NCBI RefSeq assembly: GCF_016097555.1
Contig: NC_054704.1
Span: 74,655,396-74,719,395, forward strand
Direction: 5' to 3'
DNA: 64,000 nt
Origin: Gigantopelta aegis
Taxonomy: Eukaryota > Mollusca > Gastropoda > Neomphalida > Peltospiridae
The position numbers were made by a program, and so were the translations under genes. Shown here piece after piece: positions 55,769 through 64,000 of this stretch (position 1 is its first letter; each line of letters begins with the position of its first letter). The notes beneath the pieces are model-generated. The model worked only from the letters and a program-made list of their open reading frames with translations. It was not told the origin of the DNA and made no database searches.

Positions 55769-56166
55769 TAATGTTAGGCTCAGACTACCAACTTCGACGA
55801 CAAAGTTTACCAACTTCTTGCTGTCACGACTTCTACGGCTATACAGTTGTTAGTCTGAGTGCGTTCACAAGACGAATTTCGAAGTATACGACTTTTACGA
55901 TCAATTAGTGGCTAATCTGAGCGCACCCGTCGTCGGGAGTCTTATGCTAGGGTCAGAATATCAACTATCATGACGAAATTGGCAAACTCGATGGTTGCGT
56001 TATAATTTTTGCAACTCCGGACTTACGATAGGTGCGCTCAGATTGACAACTAATTGGTCGTAGGTGTAGGTAAGACCGCTCAGACTAGCAACTGGACAGT
56101 CGTAGAAATCAAGAGATCGGCGAGTTGGCCAACTCCATCGTGACAGTTGGTAGTCTGAAGCTAGCA
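55769..56166. mobile_element. Foldback element with TCAGACTACCAAC ends
   Basis: TTAGGCTCAGACTACCAACT at the left is mirrored by AGTTGGTAGTCTGAAGCTA at the right. Internal repeats of CTCAGA, CGACGA and CAACT occur in both orientations. There is no coding. Confidence 0.72.
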
Positions 56167-56369
56167 GATTTGTACACAAATTTTCGATTTTATATTGGAA
56201 TAATAAATAGTATTATGAATCCATTTGATAATACCAATATAACACATCTAGTGGGGAAGAGGTGGGGGGGATTGGTGGTACTTAACGGTTTCTGATGTGT
56301 ACATATAAAAAGTGAATTTCTGTTTCTTCATTTACTCGACAAAACTAATTAGTTTTCATATTTGGATTA

Positions 56370-56375
56370 TTTATT
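56370..56375 (-). terminator. Poly(A) signal of the DUF229 gene
   Basis: AATAAA on the minus strand, about 60 nt after the stop at 56434-56436. Confidence 0.5.
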
Positions 56376-56433
56376 GACTTTGAAGTTTACAAAACCTTTA
56401 CGACTTTACATATTAAGAATACAAAATAAATAT

Positions 56434-58410
56434 CTATGTATTTGAATGGCAAAAACAATACTTTTTCAAATGAAAACGGTCCATACATTTAGACTGGTCT
56501 CCGAAAACGTTTATCCGACTGACGTCACCATCGACGGAATAGCGGGCTGTTCTCTCATCATATTTGACGGTGCTCTCAAACATACCACCGCCAGGTTTAC
56601 TTACAACAGTCAGCTGATAAAGGGAAAATGCGTCTGTCCTGTTACCATAGTGAACTGTTCTGTTGATGACGTCATTTAGACTTTGTTCAAAATGAAAACC
56701 ATTATTATTGGGCATCATAACTGTGACATCTATAATACTGAATATTTCAAGCGGTGCACATTTGTATCTGTAGTCGTACAAGATCTTGTTGAGGTGTAAC
56801 AAAAGCGAATATGCAGCCTCTACTGCTATCGTGGAAGTGTTTGATAATTTCTTCCTGGAGAAACACATACACCAATGCGGCATGATGGACGCATCAAAAC
56901 ACGATCGTTCCTTTGGGATCTCTCTCAATAAACTGATTCCTCTTTCACCCCTGTCTCTCTTTGGGAAGTTACCGGTAAAGTAGAGTATATCTTTTAAAGT
57001 TTCATATACATCAAAAGGTGTAGACAGTCGTTTTGAATTAACTTGAAGGTTCCTAGCTATTTCCTTGTATTTGATTAGAAACCACCGTGGAAAAACAAGA
57101 AATAAAAAAGGAAGTCTTTCTTCGAGTTTGCCTATAAACGTATTACGTATTCTGCCGTATCGGTTACCATGGTCACTGTAGTAAATCAAAACAGTGTTTT
57201 TAAGTATACCATCGTCCCTTAGTGTGTTCAGAAACCGGAAGTGCGGATCGTCTGCAATTCCGGCATCGTTGGCGTAATCGTGAGAAGGTCGGGTAATAAA
57301 AGCGAACGCAAAGGTGGCTTTGTGGGTATTCTGCACTGCAAAGTCTCGCACGTATTTTAAAACAATATCCGACTCCATTCTGTCACCAACGCAGTGGTGG
57401 TTGTGATTCCACACCGATTTGTGCTTCTCCATGGCAACGCTGAACACCCTGTTATAGAAATCAGCGGGAGGCGTGTGGAACCCCGCCTTACCGTATTGAA
57501 ACATTGCGATTTTTGGGGCGTCCTCCGCGTACAACGTTTTGAAACCATTTTTAGAGAACTCTTTCCAGATGAAGTCATATTTGTCAAATGGCGTTTTTAC
57601 CATTGTTTCGTTCCACGGCAGTTCTTCCACGTACTTCCCAGTGGTCATGGGGACAATGTTCACAAACGTATTATCTGCTACTTTCGTGTAGCCAAGCATT
57701 TCGACAGCGCTAAGATTTCTGAGGAGAAACTCTCTTGTTCTTGGCATCTGCCGCATTAAGTTTAAGCGTGATACGGAATCAACACCAATCATCATCACGT
57801 TTAACTTTTCTTTTGGCTGGTGTCGCTTCAAATAACGACGAAACCTCGTGTCACATTGTTCTTCAACCTCAGGTTTTGGAATGACTATAGAATGGAAGTT
57901 CGTGTAGATCTTCCCGCCCGACTTGCTGTAACAATACACTCGAATAAATTCGTGTTTCGCTTGCACGTCCGAAGAGAAGGATTTCTTGAACGGACCGTAA
58001 GTGAAGTAAAAATCGTTCCCCTTGGGTCCTCTGATGATCGGTTGATACTTGCAATATTTGAAATCTCCTTTGTAATATTCATTTATCACTGTCCAGTTCA
58101 GCCTGAGCACTGAGCCTTCCTCGAAAGTTATGGAAGGCTTCCCAACGCAAAGAATTTTTCCACGTCTTCGGATGAGATGCAGGATGGATTTGTCAAATGG
58201 GTCAACGTCGGGTATCTTGCAAGAAGCTGTGTCCACTAGGAGACCACGAGACTGGTGATCAGGTGTGGACGTCACGTGATTTCTCCTATTGAACACCACG
58301 TGAGTCTGTGACCTCGAAGGGGAAAAGAACTTGATTTCCAAGAGGAATATGAAGATGATGAATATGATCAGAAGAAAGGACAGGCGGCTGATCCTCCCAC
58401 AAAGAAACAT
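56434..58410 (-). CDS. DUF229 family protein (alkaline-phosphatase/sulfatase-like), type II membrane protein
   Basis: A 658-residue protein in one uninterrupted exon. Residues 1-7 are cytoplasmic, a signal anchor spans about 9-28 (RLSFLLIIFIIFIFLLEIKF), and the rest should be lumenal or extracellular. The DUF229 domain covers about 90-600: LNVMMIGVDSVSRLNLMRQM (203-222, metal-site Asp211 and Ser212/Ser214), RPSHDYANDAG (374-384), IYYSDHGNRYGR (409-420) and LPFLFLVFPRW (433-443). A Cys pair (514, 516) follows SIMPHW. The spacing matches the alkaline-phosphatase superfamily fold, but the substrate of DUF229 proteins is unknown to me. The ATG lies eight bases after an acceptor (atatttcag at 58419), so at least one upstream 5' UTR exon is expected. 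A same-sense SINE ends about 25 bp before that acceptor. No frame damage. DUF229 genes are often expanded in molluscs; this is the only one here. Confidence 0.93.
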   Translation of the reverse strand: MFLCGRISRLSFLLIIFIIFIFLLEIKFFSPSRSQTHVVFNRRNHVTSTPDHQSRGLLVDTASCKIPDVDPFDKSILHLIRRRGKILCVGKPSITFEEGSVLRLNWTVINEYYKGDFKYCKYQPIIRGPKGNDFYFTYGPFKKSFSSDVQAKHEFIRVYCYSKSGGKIYTNFHSIVIPKPEVEEQCDTRFRRYLKRHQPKEKLNVMMIGVDSVSRLNLMRQMPRTREFLLRNLSAVEMLGYTKVADNTFVNIVPMTTGKYVEELPWNETMVKTPFDKYDFIWKEFSKNGFKTLYAEDAPKIAMFQYGKAGFHTPPADFYNRVFSVAMEKHKSVWNHNHHCVGDRMESDIVLKYVRDFAVQNTHKATFAFAFITRPSHDYANDAGIADDPHFRFLNTLRDDGILKNTVLIYYSDHGNRYGRIRNTFIGKLEERLPFLFLVFPRWFLIKYKEIARNLQVNSKRLSTPFDVYETLKDILYFTGNFPKRDRGERGISLLREIPKERSCFDASIMPHWCMCFSRKKLSNTSTIAVEAAYSLLLHLNKILYDYRYKCAPLEIFSIIDVTVMMPNNNGFHFEQSLNDVINRTVHYGNRTDAFSLYQLTVVSKPGGGMFESTVKYDERTARYSVDGDVSRINVFGDQSKCMDRFHLKKYCFCHSNT

Positions 58411-58440
58411 TTTCCAACCTGAAATATTAAAGAAAACGTT

Positions 58441-58885
58441 AGTTCGACACCATTAGAGCACATAGGATTATTAATCATCAGCTATTCGATGGTGCATATA
58501 CTCTTGGAGAGGAAACCCTCCATGTCTCAGTTAGTAGCAAGGGATATTTTATATATGCATCAACCCACAGACAGGATAGCACATACCACGGCCTTTGATA
58601 TACCAGTCGTGGTGCACTGACTGAAGCGAGAAATAGTCCAACGGGTCCACCGACCAGGGTCGATCCTAGACCGACAGCTTATCAAATTTAGTTTGTTTTA
58701 TGTAAACGACACCATTAGAGCACATTGTTTAATTAATCATCGGCTAATGCCAAACATTTGGTAATTCTGACACGTAGTGATTAGAGGAAACCCGCTACAT
58801 TTGTCGTAATGTGGCTTGCGACCATTTCCTCGTGCACAGCGTATCAGGCGAGCACTATCCCACTGGGCTACATCTCTTCCCTGAA
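58441..58885 (-). repeat. Two SINE type A copies in tandem
   Basis: The first (58441-58683) ends near the DUF229 acceptor with AGTTCGACACCATTAGAGCA and lacks its head. The second (58686-58885) has an internal deletion but keeps the head TGGGCTACATCTCTTCCC. Confidence 0.8.
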
Positions 58886-59386
58886 ATATTAATGCCATTA
58901 AGGAAACAGCAGTAATAGAGAGATAAAAAAAAGAGAAAGAAAGAAAAAGTATTAAAATTGTTTTATTAATTATGTTCTTCAGTCAGTAGTATCGTGTGAC
59001 TGTATAACTTAAATCATTTAAAAAGCAATCATTTTATCACAGGAAAACTTCGTTAATTGAAAACATAAATATAAATAGTCTAAAGAGGTAAGTCATAAAA
59101 CATAATATGATAAAATAATGCAAGTTAAAAAACATTGGGAAAAAGATACTTTTGTCTCACGTGAAAAATTCTATTTCAGTTTAGACATCCTGTAACGCAT
59201 TTAATAATACGATTAATTACAATAATTCTAATGAAAAGTTAGTTTGTTTCGTTTAACGACACCACTAGAGCATTGGATGTCAACAGTTATTTTACTGGGG
59301 TTTTTTGTGTACTTGTATGTCTGTGGGGTTTTTGTGTGATTTTTGCTTGCCCGACTGCCTGCTTTCTCACACACACACACACTCTG

Positions 59387-59471
<85 letters not shown>

Positions 59472-59765
59472 ACGATTCTTCACAAAATCCTAACCGTCAA
59501 ACGATACCCTGTATTCCTACTATAACTATGATTACTTTGAACCATTGTGTTTTGTATAACCGAGTGGTTTAACAATCTGGTTTTAGGATTTCTACTTTGC
59601 TTTCGAGCTAATTCTGGGGGATGTAGCTAGGGAGCAAATAGGAGTCGACCTAAAAACAAGAACAAGAGGTGACTGTATATTATTGTACTAACATGCGAGA
59701 AGTGTATACATTGCGTCTAGATCATTAAATCTTTCTGTAGCAGAAAGGAGTTGTTAAATGTATTA
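58886..59765. other. Non-coding stretch with SINE scrap and (GA)n array
   Basis: A SINE tail fragment at about 59241-59282, CACA/GAGA arrays at 59369-59467, otherwise AT-rich. The sequence TTGTTCTTGTTTTTAGGT (minus, about 59650-59668) is repeated near 61433-61451. Confidence 0.5.
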
Positions 59766-60037
59766 GTTAAAGGGACATACCCTACTTTCAGCCCATGAAA
59801 ATGCACACTAAGTTTAGTTAATCTACAAACCTTTAACACATTTGGATAAAGTTACAATTGAGTTAAACATGAGTTTGTGACTTTGAAATGATGACATATC
59901 CTCTAAAAATATACTAAAACTCGACTCCATAACTGTTACTTCTCAGACGCACGCGCGTTTTTAAAAATATGAGAAATGCATTTTGTGATAGTAAAAACGC
60001 CAGGATCACCAAAAACACTTCGAATGTACGGAAATGG

Positions 60038-60102
<65 letters not shown>

Positions 60103-60831
60103 TTATTTATTTATTTATTTATTTATCCCAGTGCCCCCTTTCCTTTCTCTCCTTTGAATTCCATCTCATTTCTTCCCGATCTGGCAACTCTTATCTTTCA
60201 ACTTCTTTCGCTGTCCACCTCCACATCACAGTCCTTGTCTCTCCAACCGCGACAGGTACTTGTCTCTTGTGGCTATCTGTGCCACACACCTGTTCCTCGT
60301 CAGCTTTTAGCTGTGGGCTTAGTCTGACCACTTCTGGGAGTGTTCAGTAGTTACTTCTGGCATTGTTAAGAGGCTCTTGTAACCACCTACTATGCACCCC
60401 AACTACCGGCGATCGTTAGTTAGTGCCGTGGGTCAGACCAGCTTTATTAGCGACAGAGGACGAGATGCCAGGTGGGTGCAGGGATATACACAGAGACTGC
60501 ACCCGTGGAGGAAGTTGAGACAGGTAGGCGATGGTGTGGACAGGTCAGAAGACAGAGTCGGAGGAAATTGACAGAAAGGTTGAAACAGATTGAAATCGTG
60601 GGAGAAATTGGAAAGGTTTTTTGATATATTAAAATAATGAGAATGATAGGCAGAGGGTGGTAGATGAGAAAGATGAATGAATGTGTGAGCCAACTTTGAC
60701 GGGATTTGAACCACTGTCGTGGATAATATTAACAATAAAATCTAAGTAAAGTATGATTTCAGTTATCATAAATGGCTCTAATAGTAAAAAATATGCCTTA
60801 GTGTTTAAAAACTAGGGTATGTCCCTTTAGT
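59766..60831. mobile_element. MITE-2 family copy split by a SINE
   Basis: The left half, 59766-60044, starts TTAAAGGGACATACCCTACT; the right half, 60721-60831, ends ACTAGGGTATGTCCCTTTA. Joined, they make a MITE-2 of about 390 bp with inverted ends. Confidence 0.83.
60045..60720 (-). repeat. SINE type D, head truncated, inserted in MITE-2
   Basis: GGATAATAT flanks it at 60036-60044 and 60721-60729. The body matches 37890-38490 closely, and the tail at the left is (TA)n(TTTA)n. The tRNA head stops at GGTTCAAATCC, consistent with 5' truncation on insertion. Confidence 0.85.
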
Positions 60832-62305
60832 GTCCGTGCCTTTATGTAAATGTGTGTGTTATGCATATGTCATATGTCATAATGGACAGTATATATATAA
60901 CTGAATACACTTTGTGCTAAACATGTACGTAATAATGTGAGTGCCGTAATGGTGTGCACTTATTTGCGTTTTGTAATGTAATTACCGTTTGGTTAAGTAT
61001 TTACCGTTCGGTATTCAACATTGTTTACACATGTAATTTTGCGTATTTGATTCACATACTAAGTAATAGTACTACATTTCAATCAATATTCATGTACAAC
61101 AACCCACACGTTTATCTATCTACTAAATAAAGAATCAAACACCTCTACAGTAATAAATCATATTTCCGACCTCCCTAAATGCGGTAATATCTAATAATAA
61201 CGTATATTAAACATTTATATTTAAAGGCGACATCATCTACATAACTAAGTTTTTTTATCATTTGTATTTTATAAATGTTATTCGTGTACCATGTTTATTA
61301 CAAGACTCTATGGTTTTAAATAAATATTAGATTCAAATAAGTATTCTAATGTCTAATGTAAGAACATAATATTGAAGCAAACATATATAAATATAATCAC
61401 ATCAAATACAAGTAGTTAAAATGGCTTACCTAAAAACAAGAACAAGAAATGAGTCACTGTGGGTCCATCGTTTATTTCCCAGTCAGATGTGTGTGTGGAT
61501 CTGAGCTGTACCCGGTTTACATGGGACTCTACTCAAATCGGTTACGTATGCATCTAAGTGGATATTGGATTGTTATAGGTTTTAATTGCCTACTGTTTCT
61601 TTATGCCGTAATAGTTTAAGAAGCTTCTGGTATGTTTGTTACGTATTATACTGCTTATCGTTGTTGGTAGATCGGATTCGCCCTTAATATTAAAGGCGCT
61701 CAATCACGGATTTAGTGGGCCTTATTTCTCTAAGTAAGGATTATAAATGGAAATTGCATTCATTTGGAATACCAAACCTAGTTATTGTATGATCCAAAAC
61801 ATTTTAATTGAACTACGATCGAGGGAATTCCATGACACGCTTCATTTTTAAAATTTGGAAGTCTTCTTGTGAAAAGTCATAAAAATACGACAAAACAGAC
61901 TCGTAGTGATGAGGCTGTATATACGACAACCGTATAATGTATTTCCAAATTTTATATAAACGACCGCCGTGTATAGAGACTTGGCATATGAGGGCCGGCT
62001 ATATAATAAAATAATAAAAAATATATATATTATTTCATGACGAAAATAACTGCGAATACGCTGAAATAAAATAATAAACAGTCGAAACATGAACTCACCA
62101 TTTATTATTATAATTATTATTATTATTATTATTATCAGGCGCGTGTGCATGGAATTTAACAGAAGAGAGAGTCTAGATATAATGCTTGGTTCGAAAACGG
62201 ATAACATGTTTTCCAGCGTCACAAATGTGGCATACGACCAGCCAGTCGTTTTTCGTTAAACGTTTGCAAATTATTTTGACTGATTCGCAAAGTGGTCATT
62301 CGGTT
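60832..62305. other. AT-rich non-coding stretch
   Basis: No supported gene. (ATT)n at about 62100-62134. A 124-codon minus frame at 61848-62222 runs through this Ile/Asn repeat and has no domain. A GT donor-like TTTTTAG/gtaagcc on the minus strand at about 61433 could end a 5' UTR exon of the DUF229 gene. Confidence 0.4.
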
Positions 62306-62316
62306 TAATGTACAGC

Positions 62317-62318
<2 letters not shown>

Positions 62319-62357
<39 letters not shown>
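62319..62357. repeat. Poly-A run
   Basis: About 38 A in a row. Confidence 0.95.
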
Positions 62358-62360
<3 letters not shown>

Positions 62361-64000
62361 TAGGGGCCTACTGTCACATGTTTTGCCGTCCAAGGGTTGG
62401 CTTAATTATTACTTAACCCAGTTGAATCCAGTTCTACGTTCAAGGACAAGTTCAGCCTGTCGTTTATGCGTGTGTGCATGCACGTTAATCTTGCATTTTT
62501 ATAGAACCCCCCCCCCCACCCCCCTCCTGCGCGTGCTGTAACCTCACTATGATGCAAGGGTGTAACATTCTCTTTGAGAATGGCCAATACAGCACAAATC
62601 CCCTTGTTTTCTTCGAGATACAATTAAAATTTTGAATAAAAGTCAGTACCTACCTGTGATATTTGTATTTTTGCACAGTTCTTTACACTGTTTTTATTTA
62701 AATCTTGAATTTTTATATTGATGTTATCATCACTTTATTTGTTTGCATTACCATAGTTTGACACCCAATAGCCGATGTATTTTTCGTGCTGGGGTGTCGT
62801 TAAACATTCATTTTATAGAACATCCCCCCCCACCCCACCCCCATCCCCCACCCCAGTTAAAATACTACCACTCCACCCAAAAAGGTAGTAGTAGGCTAAT
62901 AATAATAATAATAATAATAATAACAATAACAATAATAATAATTAATAATAATAATAAAACACTATTATTATTATTATTATTATTATTATTACATGTATTA
63001 TAATGCTGGTAAAATCACGTCGCGGTGGGGTGGGTGAAACATTACATTAATTTAGAGGGGAACCCGGAAGTGGTCTCAGCGTTACTGGTATAAAACATAT
63101 GTATTCTTGAGTTTTATTGCCCCTTGCAATTTTGCGCATTTGAAATATGAATAAATACAGCAAAATTAACCTTTTTATAGTCTCGACCAGTATTTTTAGA
63201 ATTTGTATGTTCCCGAATAACGTTATAAAAGGCGAAGTGTAATTGGTCGATATTTAAATTGTTATTTATAGATGGAATGTCACTTGGACACGGGAGTCGA
63301 TGCAATGCTGTTAGATCTACTGGTGAGACCAGTAGAGCTAATTTTAATCAGATTGAACTATATTCTCCATGCATCCCATTTATTAGCTGGTTCAGCTGAT
63401 TGATGATGTTGGCAGGTTTTAGTTAATGTTTATTTATCCTTCTTAGCAGGTTTAATGTTTAAAGTATAATTAGTGCCATTCATGCTTCAGTGTTCTATTA
63501 CGATTCCTGTTTAACTTGAATATACCAAGTTTGCCACTATGACAATACTCTGCAATAGAAATCGCAATTACTCTCCATCAGAACACTCCACCCCACCATT
63601 TTTCTTTCCATTTCTACATTAAATAAATTTATGGGGAAAATATCATCTAGAGAAATCGGTTGGCGGAATCGTGTAGCTTGTTTTAATTATATGTAGGTGA
63701 CCAAATTGAGTAATTTAAAAAAAAAGGCCGGATTTGTTATTAAAAGGTTCCTGTGCACCCAGTGCACCACGACTGGTATATCAAAATCCGTGGTATGTGC
63801 TCTCCTATCTGTGGGATGGTGCATATAAAAGATGGAAGGCACGTAGCGCCCGAGCCATTAAGGACGGGAGATGTCCAAGGGAATAATCCCACAGACATTT
63901 TTGCAGGGTTTCACATGACGCAGGAATCCTGCGTATTTGACGCAACATTTACCTAAAATACTTTTAAATAAAATCTGTGTGGTTCATGGTTGACGCAAAA
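62358..64000. other. Non-coding right end with simple repeats and SINE scraps
   Basis: Poly-C at 62506-62525 and 62824-62855, (AAT)n/(ATT)n at 62898-62992, a SINE 3' scrap at 62755-62806 (GACACCCAATAGCCGATGTA) and a SINE body scrap on the plus strand at 63758-63835 (CCAGTGCACCACGACTGGTA). I see no gene. Confidence 0.55.

Noticed and set aside
57357-58113. Antisense frames of 61-121 codons opposite the DUF229 gene
   Set aside because: Shadows of the strongly coding minus-strand frame.
61848-62222. 124-codon hydrophobic minus frame
   Set aside because: It contains an Ile run from an (ATT)n repeat and AT-rich sequence; the composition explains the frame.

Overview
The window looks like gastropod-mollusc nuclear DNA. 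It is AT-rich, full of microsatellites, and sprinkled with tRNA-headed SINEs whose body is a long conserved 'ccagtgcaccacgactggta...gtcgttaaacaaaacaaactt' type sequence. I associate that SINE style with gastropods from memory only. Its few genes have long introns with GT/AG borders, and there are no bacterial or organellar signs.

Genes. (1) 1.8 kb, minus: the first coding exon of an unidentified gene that starts MGCKKSKP, a myristoylation-type N-terminus, and runs off the left edge. (2) Five two-exon genes, all minus, at 6.8-7.3, 11.4-11.8, 20.1-20.6, 24.0-27.1 and 50.9-54.9 kb. Each encodes a tiny secreted peptide: a signal peptide interrupted by a phase-1 intron after 12 or 13 codons, then a histidine/glycine-rich or almost pure histidine mature part ending in His-Gly-stop. 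A TATA-like motif lies 70-75 bp upstream of every ATG. The first bases of the window match the 3' UTR of this family in the opposite orientation, so another member probably lies just off the left edge. (3) 31.5-48.0 kb, plus: a complete eight-exon, 537-residue sodium-coupled transporter of the high-affinity choline transporter (CHT1/SLC5A7) type, embedded between members four and five of the peptide family. (4) 56.4-58.4 kb, minus: a 658-residue type II membrane protein of the DUF229 (alkaline-phosphatase/sulfatase-like) family, with all coding sequence in one exon.

Repeats. From 6.5 to 23.3 kb lies a segmental duplication: two almost identical 4.6-kb units, a partial unit, and an older unit, each full unit carrying one Gly-His peptide gene. 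The later units are interrupted by a presumed solo LTR, a 5'-truncated LINE and unclassified insertions. 28.1-30.7 kb holds two Tc1-like elements set in TA arrays. CHT intron 7 holds a minisatellite made from the end of exon 7, with another Tc1-like element inside it. Intron 2 holds a 0.7-kb tandem duplication with a membrane-segment reading frame. The intron of the fifth peptide gene holds an 82-bp minisatellite grown out of a MITE. 59-64 kb has no gene I can support.

The most interesting material is (a) the clustered His-rich secreted peptide family, whose inferred mature ends (His at or near position 3, C-terminal Gly) suggest copper binding and C-terminal amidation; (b) three unrelated genes in which a same-sense SINE ends 15-35 bp before a 3' splice site, in one case inserted inside the pyrimidine tract; and (c) a CHT-like transporter lacking one of the aromatic choline-cage residues.
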